From Geotalea sp. SG265 (GTDB lineage: Bacteria; Desulfobacterota; Desulfuromonadia; Geobacterales; Geobacteraceae): DNA of 64,000 bases. The notes under the pieces are model-generated. The model searched no databases. It saw nothing but the letters and a program-made list of their open reading frames with translations, and was not told the DNA's origin. The stretch lies in the NCBI RefSeq assembly GCF_022808985.1, contig NZ_JAKZFT010000003.1, positions 124,001 through 188,000 on the forward strand, given 5' to 3'. A program made the translations under genes and the position numbers. This document shows, piece by piece, positions 8,218 through 15,183 of this stretch; position 1 is the stretch's first letter, and the number at the start of each line of letters is the position of its first letter.

Positions 8218-11145
8218 TTATTTCAGGCCGATAAAGACCGTACCGGCAGTAAGGGCAATCTGCGAAATAATGGTCGTGATATCCTTGATGTCTCTGAGCC
8301 AGGCGGTCCGCTCGAGTTTCTGGGGCACGACCAGGGTATCCCCGGGATTCAGCGGCTTGGACATGAAGCTGCCGAAGCTCCAACTCTTGTCGTCTTCATT
8401 CCAGCGAATGCCGAATTTCGATTGCTGGCGGCTGTCCACGGAACCGTCGGCTTTTATGATATACATATCGTCCTCCTCCGCATCGTGATTCGGCCCGCCG
8501 GCTTGGCTGAGATACGAGGCTACCGTGCTGCCGGGAAGATGGACGAAGGTGGTCGGGTTGTAGACCTGCCCCATGACGTTGACGACGCTGGGAACGGGAG
8601 GAACCTCCAGCACATCTCCTCCGGACATCTCCAGGTTGTAGGGGGTCTTGGACAGGTCCTCAACCGAAACCAGATGCACCACCACGCGCCCCTCCGCCTT
8701 TTTCTGCTTGAGCTGCTCAAGGTTCTTCTGCAGCCCCTCCAGTGATGCCTTGGTGGCCTCCAGCTCTTCTTTCGATGCAGCCAGCGAAGCCAGTTCCCCC
8801 TGTTTCTTGACGATGTCCTGTTCGCTGCGGGCTATGACTTCTTCCATACGCTTCTGCTGGCTTTCCTGGACCGATTTCCGGGTGAATTTGGCCCCCTTCA
8901 GGTAGGCTTCCCGGGTAAATCCGCCGGCCCGCCTGATGACCGAATCCAGCCGCTCCCCTTTGGCAATGGAATAGATGCCGGGAAAGCGGAATTCACCTTT
9001 GAGTGTGACAAAGCGGTCTTCCGTATCGAGCCATTGGGGAATGGACCTGACACTGAGAACATCGTCGGCTTCGAGCACCAGATTGTGCTCCGGGTCGTCC
9101 GCCATGGCGCGTTTCAGGTCGACCATCTTCCGCTTCACCTGTGCCTTGCCCTCTTCTACCCTGATCCGGGTCAGCTCGGCATTCTCCAGGAATGCGTTTC
9201 TCTTGGGACTGCCGGCGGCGGTGAGAAGATCCCTGACGGTCATGCGCGGATAGTAGTCGTAGGTGCCGGGATTGAGGACTTCGCCGTTGATGGAGACCAT
9301 CGGCTTTTCTTCCATCTCCGAACGTGGAAAGATCTTGATGGAGTCCTGCTCCAGGAGCAGGATATTCTCCTTTTCATCCCCTTGCAGGGCCTTGCGCAGG
9401 TTCACCGACGATGTTTCCTTGTGGAAATCGGGTGGCACCATCCGTGAGATTTCGATGGACTCAAGGTAGGAATCGGGCAGGAGGGCAGCAAATGAGGGTA
9501 TCAAATCGATAATGCGCATCCCTTCCTTGTACTGGTATTCACCTGGGCGGACCACATTTCCCTTGAGAGTCACCACGTGCCGCAGCGCCTTGAAAACAGG
9601 GAATACCTTGATCATATCCTGATCCTGCATCGCAATGGCGGCTAGATCGAGTCCACTCTGCCCCGGTTTAATTTCGTAATCCTGTACCACCCGGGCCTTG
9701 TTTCCTTCAAACCGCTCGACTTGGACCCTGGCAGTATCGCCGGCGGCAGTGATGCCCCCGGCAAAGTCCAGCACCTGAGACAGGGAGGTCTTGCCGCGGA
9801 GTTCATAAATGCCCGGACGCTTGATTTCGCCGGCCACGGCGGCTACCGGTCCGATTACCGGCACCAGCAGGGTATCGCCGTTTTCCAGACGCACATCCTT
9901 GCTGCGGTCGCCCCCAAGCAGCATGTCGTACAGATCCACTTCCTGCACCAGCTTGCCTCCCCGCAGCAGGCGCACCGTGCGCAGGCTGCCGTTCTTGGAG
10001 GGCCCCCCAGCCTGGGAAAGGGCATTGATCACTGTCGCCAGGGAACTGACCGAGTAGGTACCTGGAGATTCCACTTCGCCCACCACATATACCTGAATGG
10101 TCCGCAGTTTCCCCAGTGTCACATTGAGCTCATAGCCCTTGTAGTAACGGGATATGGCCTTGTTGATGACATCTTTTGCCTGGGAATAATTGATGCCCCA
10201 TACCTTCACGGTACCCACCTTGGGCAGGGTTATTTCGCCGTTCCGGTCCACTACAGCATCGTACCTGGCCTGCAGTGTTCCCCACAGGTCGACCCGCAGG
10301 GAATCACCCGGACCGATGATGTAATCCCCCCCGACGGGAAGGTTGTCGCTCATGGTCAACGTGGCGAGGCTGTTCTGGAAGAAATCGTAACCGAACTGCT
10401 TCAACTCCCTTTTAAACGGGTCCGCTTCCAGGTTGTCCTGAAAGGTCGCCACCTTCCTGGCAAAGGCTTTTTCCAGTTGGGAGCCCTGTTCTCCGGCAGC
10501 AAGCGGCGTGGCCTTTACCTCGTTGGAAAAAATCACCTGCTCGGCAACCTTTTCTTCTTCCGCTTCGGTTTCCTGTTTGGTCTGAGCAGTTCCCTGTACC
10601 TTCACATAGTAGATATAATTGTTGACGAGTCCGCGCAGCGTGTATTCCCGAACGCTACCCACCTCGATTTTCTTTTCATATCGCCCCGGTTCCAGGCCGT
10701 AAAAGAGGGTGAATTTTACCGGAGGATCGCCCGGCCTTACCTGCAGGCCCTTCACGTCCCAGCTGAGCCGAACCAATCCGTCCCCCGGTTCGACCTTGAG
10801 GAATACCTTTGCCTTCTTTGCCTTAGGTTCCTTCGCCTTTTCTTTTTCTTTGAGCAGATTCGTCTTTTCGGCAGGAATCCGCTCGCCACCGAGCAAATCC
10901 TTGCCGGTCAGACTTCTATCCACTTCGCCGGGCATCCTGCTGCCGGAAAAGTCAGCACTGCCACCCTTGCCGGGAACGATCATCGGCTCGTTCAGTTCCG
11001 TAAGGGGTATCCCCTGCTTGGTTTCACCGATAAAAACACCCTGGTTCTCATTCTGCTTGGCTTCATCCATGGAGAGGGCAAATGCGGGCACGGCAACGAT
11101 GAAGATCAATAGGGTCACAATAAAACAGCTAATGCTCTTTTTCAT
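8218..11145 (-). CDS. large SLBB-domain polysaccharide export protein (Wza-like)
   Basis: About 975 residues, much longer than the roughly 380 residues of Wza. It has a signal peptide (MKKSISCFIVTLLIFIVAVP…AFA), then a fibronectin-III-like segment at about 95-190 (VRLSWDVKG…YYVKVQG), then the Poly_export domain near 272-345 (YIIGPGDSLRVDLWG), and several SLBB domains between about 345 and 790. A coiled coil lies at about 755-820, followed by a last SLBB-like domain and a hydrophobic C-terminus. It should form the outer-membrane/periplasmic export channel that pairs with the Wzz-type protein downstream. I chose the ATG at 11145, preceded by AGGA, over 11178. There is no lipobox. The Fn3 segment and coiled coil are unusual additions to a Wza core. 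Confidence 0.88.
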   Translation of the reverse strand: MKKSISCFIVTLLIFIVAVPAFALSMDEAKQNENQGVFIGETKQGIPLTELNEPMIVPGKGGSADFSGSRMPGEVDRSLTGKDLLGGERIPAEKTNLLKEKEKAKEPKAKKAKVFLKVEPGDGLVRLSWDVKGLQVRPGDPPVKFTLFYGLEPGRYEKKIEVGSVREYTLRGLVNNYIYYVKVQGTAQTKQETEAEEEKVAEQVIFSNEVKATPLAAGEQGSQLEKAFARKVATFQDNLEADPFKRELKQFGYDFFQNSLATLTMSDNLPVGGDYIIGPGDSLRVDLWGTLQARYDAVVDRNGEITLPKVGTVKVWGINYSQAKDVINKAISRYYKGYELNVTLGKLRTIQVYVVGEVESPGTYSVSSLATVINALSQAGGPSKNGSLRTVRLLRGGKLVQEVDLYDMLLGGDRSKDVRLENGDTLLVPVIGPVAAVAGEIKRPGIYELRGKTSLSQVLDFAGGITAAGDTARVQVERFEGNKARVVQDYEIKPGQSGLDLAAIAMQDQDMIKVFPVFKALRHVVTLKGNVVRPGEYQYKEGMRIIDLIPSFAALLPDSYLESIEISRMVPPDFHKETSSVNLRKALQGDEKENILLLEQDSIKIFPRSEMEEKPMVSINGEVLNPGTYDYYPRMTVRDLLTAAGSPKRNAFLENAELTRIRVEEGKAQVKRKMVDLKRAMADDPEHNLVLEADDVLSVRSIPQWLDTEDRFVTLKGEFRFPGIYSIAKGERLDSVIRRAGGFTREAYLKGAKFTRKSVQESQQKRMEEVIARSEQDIVKKQGELASLAASKEELEATKASLEGLQKNLEQLKQKKAEGRVVVHLVSVEDLSKTPYNLEMSGGDVLEVPPVPSVVNVMGQVYNPTTFVHLPGSTVASYLSQAGGPNHDAEEDDMYIIKADGSVDSRQQSKFGIRWNEDDKSWSFGSFMSKPLNPGDTLVVPQKLERTAWLRDIKDITTIISQIALTAGTVFIGLK

Positions 11146-11180
11146 GCTCTTTTCCTGAATGGTTAGTGGCAGCGACAAAC

Positions 11181-11218
11181 AAAAAAAAAAACAGCAATCC
11201 CCGTTGGAGGTTACTGTT
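11181..11218 (-). terminator. intrinsic terminator of the tRNA-Gln/tRNA-Glu operon
   Basis: On the minus strand a 13-position stem with a 3-base loop (11190-11218; arms start AACAGTAACC and end TTGCTGTT) runs straight into a T-run of about ten bases (11181-11190). It lies 6 bp after the encoded CCA of tRNA-Glu and only about 36 bp before the SLBB gene start. Confidence 0.85.
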
Positions 11219-11224
11219 CATGAC

Positions 11225-11299
11225 TGGTGATCCCAAGGGGACTTGAACCCCTGTTACCGACGTGAAAGGCCGGTGTCCTAACCGCTAGACGATGGGACC
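11225..11299 (-). tRNA. tRNA-Glu(UUC)
   Basis: The minus strand folds as a cloverleaf starting GGTCCCATCG, with anticodon loop CTTTCAC (anticodon TTC), T-arm GGTTCAAGTCC and an acceptor arm closing with a discriminator A and an encoded CCA (11225-11227). It lies downstream of tRNA-Gln and upstream of a strong terminator. Confidence 0.97.
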
Positions 11300-11400
11300 G
11301 GAAAAGGAACGCCCGCTGAATTGTGAATGGAGAATAATTCCCGGAAGCTTTTGTATTCCTTTCACCCTTCACTTTTCACGCTTCGCTCTTTTATTTTTTA

Positions 11401-11474
11401 TGGCTGGGGTGCAAGGATTCGAACCTTGGATGACGGAGTCAGAGTCCGTTGCCTTACCGCTTGGCGACACCCCA
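11401..11474 (-). tRNA. tRNA-Gln(CUG)
   Basis: The minus strand starts TGGGGTGTCGCC and has an anticodon arm ACGGA-CTCTGAC-TCCGT, giving anticodon CTG, which reads CAG. The T-arm is GGTTCGAATCC and CCA is encoded (11401-11403). The 100-bp spacer to tRNA-Glu contains a run of TTTCAC-type imperfect direct repeats (11360-11385). Confidence 0.96.
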
Positions 11475-11483
11475 ACATGAACG

Positions 11484-11516
11484 CCTTATATAGCAGATTC
11501 AGATTGCGCTCGTCAA
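11484..11516 (-). promoter_or_regulatory. promoter of the tRNA-Gln/tRNA-Glu operon
   Basis: On the minus strand TTGACG is followed after 18 bases by TATATA, about 12 bases before the tRNA-Gln 5' end. Both hexamers are near consensus and the position suits a tRNA promoter. Confidence 0.6.
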
Positions 11517-11541
11517 CAATTTTTCCCGAATCCGGGTGAAG

Positions 11542-12084
11542 CTACTGTCTGGCCCTGAGAGCTCCGGCCTCGATGGCCTTGATGTTGGCGGGTATAAAGC
11601 GATGATTCCGCTCGGGAAGGACTTCCTTGAGCCCATTCTCAAGAGCGGAAAGGGATACCGCGCCGGATTTTTCCACATAGGCGCCGAGTCCGATCATATT
11701 GACCATCCTGGCGTCGCCCAGATCCATGGCCATGTCGTTCATGGGTATCTCGATGACCTGGATATCGGAACGGTGAAAGTTTTCCGTGCTGACCAGGCTG
11801 GAGTTGACGATGCAGACGCCGCCAGGCTTGACTTTGGCGCCATATTTGTCCAGGGAGGACTGGTTGAGAATGATCATGAACGAGGGATTACCGACAATGG
11901 GAGATCCCACCTCTCCGTCGGCGATGACTACCGTGCACATGGCCGCACCGCCGCGTTTTTCCACCCCGTAGGAAGGGTAAAAGGAGACGTTTCTGCCCTC
12001 GATAATGGCCGCGTAGGCAAGGAGGTTGCCGGCCAGAAGGGCTCCCTGCCCGCCGAATCCCGATATGAACACATCCTGTCGCAT
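11542..12084 (-). CDS. korC: 2-oxoacid:ferredoxin oxidoreductase, gamma subunit
   Basis: The gamma subunit (180 residues) of a four-subunit enzyme that interconverts 2-oxoglutarate and succinyl-CoA + CO2 with ferredoxin as electron carrier. The start MRQDVFISGFGGQGALLAG is typical of the family, with a glycine-rich segment near residues 9-17. The ATG at 12084 has AGGAG 7 bases upstream; a longer reading from 12114 would run into korB. It is the last gene of korDABC, 10 bp after korB. The substrate call (2-oxoglutarate rather than pyruvate) rests on the order D-A-B-C and subunit sizes and is likely, not proven. Confidence 0.9.
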   Translation of the reverse strand: MRQDVFISGFGGQGALLAGNLLAYAAIIEGRNVSFYPSYGVEKRGGAAMCTVVIADGEVGSPIVGNPSFMIILNQSSLDKYGAKVKPGGVCIVNSSLVSTENFHRSDIQVIEIPMNDMAMDLGDARMVNMIGLGAYVEKSGAVSLSALENGLKEVLPERNHRFIPANIKAIEAGALRARQ

Positions 12085-12094
12085 GGGAATACTC

Positions 12095-12829
12095 CTACAA
12101 GTTCTTGAACACACCGAGCTTGAAATAGTCGATCATTTCTGTTCCGACCCGCTCGTTGGCGGCAAGGGGATTCATCCCCCAGTTGGTCGGACAGGCGGAT
12201 AGAACCTCGATGAACGAGAAGCCTTTTCCTTCCACCTGGTATTGGAAGGCTTTCTGAATCTGTTTTTTTGCGTCAATCAGATTTTTTGGAGAGTTGACCG
12301 CCACTCTGGCAGAGAAGGCGACTCCTTCCAGTTGCGCAAGAAGTTCAGCCATCCTGACGGGGGCACCGTCCTTGGCCTTGTTCCTGCCATAGGGAGAGGT
12401 GGAGGTCTTCTGCCCCACCAGTGTCGTCGGTGCCATCTGCCCTCCGGTCATGCCGTAGGTGGTATTGTTGACGAAGAAAACAGTGATATCTTCGCCACGA
12501 TTGGCGGCATGAATAATCTCTGCCGTGCCGATGGCAGCCAGGTCACCGTCTCCCTGGTAGGTGAAGACGAAGTTTTCGGGCTTGGCCCGTTTCACTCCGG
12601 TGGCTACCGCCGAAGCACGCCCGTGTGGCGCCTCGACCACGTCAATATCGAAATAGCCGTAAAGAAAAACCGAGCAACCCACCGATGCGACGCCGATGGT
12701 CCTCTCCTGTACGCCGTACTTGTCGATCGCCTCGGCAACCAAACGGTGGATGGTTCCATGGTGGCAGCCGGAGCAGAAATGTGTCTGCACGTCCTTCAGG
12801 CTTGTCGGTCTTTTAAAAACCTGCTGCAT
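12095..12829 (-). CDS. korB: 2-oxoacid:ferredoxin oxidoreductase, beta subunit (TPP-binding)
   Basis: The beta subunit carries thiamine pyrophosphate. Its TPP/Mg2+ motif is visible as GDGDLAAIGTAEIIHAANR followed by FVNNTTYGMTGGQ. An N-terminal FCSGCHHGT holds the conserved cysteines that contribute to the [4Fe-4S] cluster in this subfamily. The length of 244 residues is usual for short-beta Kor enzymes. It lies between korA and korC; the korA-korB gap of 80 bp is occupied by a tandem repeat. Confidence 0.92.
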   Translation of the reverse strand: MQQVFKRPTSLKDVQTHFCSGCHHGTIHRLVAEAIDKYGVQERTIGVASVGCSVFLYGYFDIDVVEAPHGRASAVATGVKRAKPENFVFTYQGDGDLAAIGTAEIIHAANRGEDITVFFVNNTTYGMTGGQMAPTTLVGQKTSTSPYGRNKAKDGAPVRMAELLAQLEGVAFSARVAVNSPKNLIDAKKQIQKAFQYQVEGKGFSFIEVLSACPTNWGMNPLAANERVGTEMIDYFKLGVFKNL

Positions 12830-12841
12830 AACAATCCTCTT

Positions 12842-12905
12842 AAAAGTTCGATGTTCGAAGTTCGAGGTTCGGGGTTACTCCTCACCCCTCACGCCTCTCT
12901 CCTCA
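12842..12905. repeat. tandem heptad repeat GTTCGAN and CTCAC-rich tract between korA and korB
   Basis: Four near-identical 7-bp units (GTTCGAT, GTTCGAA, GTTCGAG, GTTCGGG) run from 12846 to 12873, followed by a partial fifth unit and then a CTCACCCCTCACGCC-type tract to about 12905. It fills the korA-korB gap inside an operon. It looks like a member of a dispersed intergenic repeat family; a similar TTCAC-rich tract lies at 11360-11385. Confidence 0.7.
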
Positions 12906-12909
12906 CTGT

Positions 12910-13965
12910 CTATAAGTGTTTCCTGATCTGTTCGAGCAATTCCTCTGGTGTGGGCAACGAACCGGCTCCCGGGGGCCTGCCGTAGAAGCTGACTTCTGCA
13001 TCCCTGGCCACGGAGAGCCGGACGTCTTCCACCATCTGTCCGGCATTGAGTTCCATGACGAGAACCTTCTTGCAGGTTTTGGTCTGCTCAAGCAGCGCCT
13101 TTTCCGGGAAAGGGAACAGGGTGATGGGGCGCAGCAGGCCGACTTTGAGCCCTGCTTCCCGGGCCATCATGATAGCCGTTTTGGCAATTCTCGCCGTCGA
13201 ACCGAATGCGGTGACGAGCAGTTCAGCGCCAGCCGTCTCGTATTCCTCCCAGCGCACCTCCTGCTCCTTCAGCGCCTGGTACTTTGCATGGAGCTTCCAG
13301 TTATGGGCTTCCAGTTCCCCATCACCAAGATAGAGGGATTTGACCACGCGCTGCTCCCCTCCCCCTTTGCCGCGTACCGCCCAATCCTTGGCCGGCAGAT
13401 CCCGCACCGGCCGTTTGTTGGCGATCAAGGCTTCCTTCATCTGTCCCACGACCGAGTCTGCCAGTATCATGGTCGGCATCCTGTAGATATCCGCGAGATC
13501 GAACGCCAGCATGGTGAGGTCGTACATCTCCTGAACCGAAGCAGGAGCCAGGACAATAATATGGTAACCGCCGTGCCCTCCCCCTTTTACGCTCTGAAAG
13601 TAATCGGCCTGGGAAGCATCGATCCCCCCCAGACCAGGGCCCGAGCGGGAAATATTGACGATGACGCCGGGAAGTTCCGACCCTGCCATATAAGAGATCC
13701 CTTCCTGCTTGAGGGAAATTCCCGGACTTGAGGAAGAGGTCATGGCCCTGACACCGGTGGCAGAAGCACCGAGGAGCATGTTGATTGAAGCGATTTCGCT
13801 TTCAGCCTGGATAAATTCGCCATTGAGCTTGGGCAGCTCCCGGGAAAGATATTCAGGGATGTCACTCTGGGGTGTAATGGGATATCCGAAGTAATAGCGG
13901 CAGCCTGCCTCTATGGCAGCCATGGCCACCGCCTCGTTTCCTTTGACGAACAGACGCTTTGTCAA
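12910..13965 (-). CDS. korA: 2-oxoacid:ferredoxin oxidoreductase, alpha subunit
   Basis: The alpha subunit, 351 residues, contains the pyrimidine-binding and transketolase C-terminal-like domains. The start region FVKGNEAVAMAAIEAGCRYYFGYPITPQSDIPEYL is typical of KorA/VorB, as is TSSSSPGISLKQEGISY. It lacks the fused N-terminal gamma domain found in two-subunit enzymes, consistent with a separate korC. It follows korD by 87 bp. In Geobacter-type metabolism the complex serves the oxidative or reductive TCA step at 2-oxoglutarate, with electrons passing through ferredoxin. Confidence 0.93.
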   Translation of the reverse strand: MTKRLFVKGNEAVAMAAIEAGCRYYFGYPITPQSDIPEYLSRELPKLNGEFIQAESEIASINMLLGASATGVRAMTSSSSPGISLKQEGISYMAGSELPGVIVNISRSGPGLGGIDASQADYFQSVKGGGHGGYHIIVLAPASVQEMYDLTMLAFDLADIYRMPTMILADSVVGQMKEALIANKRPVRDLPAKDWAVRGKGGGEQRVVKSLYLGDGELEAHNWKLHAKYQALKEQEVRWEEYETAGAELLVTAFGSTARIAKTAIMMAREAGLKVGLLRPITLFPFPEKALLEQTKTCKKVLVMELNAGQMVEDVRLSVARDAEVSFYGRPPGAGSLPTPEELLEQIRKHL

Positions 13966-14052
13966 AACAACCTCCGGTACTGAAACAGGTAAGCAATTTC
14001 TACAGGAATGACTATGGAAGAAACGGCTTGAACCAGAATGGGATACTATGGA

Positions 14053-14256
14053 TTACCTGAAGACGGCAATGGCGACATCTGGACAGATTTCTGCACAGAG
14101 AGCGCAGCCTGTGCACCTGTCAGTCGCATTGATACGGGCGGGAGTGTAGCCCTGGTTGTTTATCTTGTCGGACAAAACAAGCAGCTTCTGTGCACATGCT
14201 ATGGTACATAAGCCGCAACCTTTGCAGCGTTGCTCATCGATGGTGATCATTGCCAT
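14053..14256 (-). CDS. korD: 2x[4Fe-4S] ferredoxin subunit of the oxidoreductase
   Basis: A 67-residue protein with two complete CxxCxxCxxxC motifs, CKGCGLCTIAC (residues 11-21) and CTGCALCAEIC (about 48-58), each followed by a short loop. It is the delta subunit that takes electrons from the TPP/FeS core. It is the first gene of korDABC, and the operon promoter should lie in the 184-bp gap toward the MucR gene. Confidence 0.92.
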   Translation of the reverse strand: MAMITIDEQRCKGCGLCTIACAQKLLVLSDKINNQGYTPARINATDRCTGCALCAEICPDVAIAVFR

Positions 14257-14303
14257 GGGAATGTTTCCTTGTTACTGAACGCTCCGGTATTCCGGCAGGT
14301 CAA

Positions 14304-14331
14304 ATTAGCAAATATGTCTCTGAACAGTCAA
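14304..14331 (-). promoter_or_regulatory. possible promoter of korDABC
   Basis: Minus strand: TTGACT, 16 bases, GCTAAT, with the start site expected about 50 bases before korD. The -10 hexamer is only a fair match. Confidence 0.35.
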
Positions 14332-14361
14332 TGCTTTTTATCAATTAGTTAACCTTTTTTC

Positions 14362-14390
14362 TTGATTTGAAGAAATAATATAGTTAAATA
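14362..14390 (+). promoter_or_regulatory. possible promoter of the MucR-family gene in AT-rich DNA
   Basis: TTGATT at 14362-14367 and TAAATA at 14385-14390 are separated by 17 bases. The surrounding 14339-14410 is strongly AT-rich, unlike most of the window. MucR proteins are known to bind AT-rich DNA and often their own promoter, so autoregulation is plausible. Confidence 0.45.
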
Positions 14391-14440
14391 TAAAAACCTT
14401 GAATTAAACATTCTCTTGTCTTGACAAAGGAGGAAGTAAA

Positions 14441-14995
14441 ATGGCCTCAACCTTGTTGGAACTGACAGCAAGCATAGTTTCTTCACATGCATCCGTATCT
14501 GAAATGTCCGGTGAAGAACTGATTGCCGAATTGCAGAAAGTTCACGCTGCACTGCAGAAACTGGAAGCACCCGCAGAAGCTACGGCAGAAGCTGAAGGCA
14601 AGCCCGCCATATCCCTGAAAAAAGCTTTCCAGCCCGACCAGGTTTCCTGCATGATCTGCGGCAAAACAGGCATGAAAACCCTCGCCCGCCATCTGGCCCA
14701 GGTGCACGACATGAAGCCGGGAGCATACCGGAAACAGTTCGGGATCCCGTCGTCGCAAGCACTTACTGCCAAAAACTTTTCTGAAGCCAGAAGGAAAATG
14801 GCCCAGGAACGCGGCCTTGCCGACAATCTGGCAAAGGCCAGGGCAGTAAGGGCTGCCAACATCAAGGCAAAGGCCACTTCCGATGAAAAGCCGGCCAAGA
14901 CAGCCAAACCGGCAAAAGCTGCTACCAAAGCCACTCCCAAAGCAGGCGCGACCAAAAAAGCCGCCAAAGGTCAGGCGAAGGCAAAAAAAGCCTGA
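14441..14995 (+). CDS. Ros/MucR-family zinc-finger regulator with a histone-H1-like tail
   Basis: A 184-residue DNA-binding regulator. The Ros/MucR domain covers about residues 1-135, with the zinc finger CMICGKTGMKTLARHLAQVH (Cys-x2-Cys…His-x4-His) near residues 70-89, then the MKPGAYRKQFG segment typical of the family. After residue 135 the protein becomes a low-complexity tail of Lys, Ala, Pro and Thr, like histone H1 or AlgP. MucR proteins are H-NS-like silencers in alphaproteobacteria; the basic tail should add non-specific DNA binding. AAAGGAGG precedes the ATG. It is divergent from korDABC. Confidence 0.9.
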   Translation: MASTLLELTASIVSSHASVSEMSGEELIAELQKVHAALQKLEAPAEATAEAEGKPAISLKKAFQPDQVSCMICGKTGMKTLARHLAQVHDMKPGAYRKQFGIPSSQALTAKNFSEARRKMAQERGLADNLAKARAVRAANIKAKATSDEKPAKTAKPAKAATKATPKAGATKKAAKGQAKAKKA

Positions 14996-15020
14996 TTCCT
15001 CTTCCCCTGGTCTGCTGACG

Positions 15021-15069
15021 AAATCCCCATATGCCATTATCCTGAAAGGACCGGCAGATGGGGATTTTT
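15021..15069 (+). terminator. intrinsic terminator after the MucR-family gene
   Basis: AAATCCCCAT (15021-15030) pairs with ATGGGGATTT (15057-15067), and the right arm runs into TTTTT. An inner nested hairpin (TCCT-GAA-AGGA) fills the loop. It lies 26 bp after the stop codon. Confidence 0.75.
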
Positions 15070-15109
15070 CGTTCTCCATCCCTCCTTGTACCATAGGTTC
15101 AGGACGTTT

Positions 15110-15141
15110 TCGTCAACCAAAAACCCAAACATGGTTGACAA
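15110..15141 (+). promoter_or_regulatory. BirA operator (biotin repressor site) of bioBD
   Basis: TCGTCAACC (15110-15118), 14 bases, then GGTTGACAA (15133-15141): an inverted repeat with 8 of 9 positions complementary. It matches the known BirA consensus TTGTNAACC-N14/15-GGTTNACAA. The right half overlaps the -35 hexamer of the bioB promoter, so holo-BirA binding should block transcription when biotin is plentiful. Confidence 0.85.
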
Positions 15142-15163
15142 CATTTATCCACTATGTTAATCA
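15135..15163 (+). promoter_or_regulatory. bioB promoter
   Basis: TTGACA at 15135-15140 is a perfect -35 hexamer; 17 bases later TAATCA (15158-15163) is a weak -10. The -35 lies inside the right half of the BirA operator. Confidence 0.5.
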
Positions 15164-15183
15164 AGAACCCGGAGGATATCCCG

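Noticed and set aside
9721-11112. 463-residue open frame on the plus strand
   Set aside because: It lies entirely antisense to the SLBB export gene, has no ribosome-binding site, and no recognisable domain. Long shadow frames are expected in G+C-rich genes.
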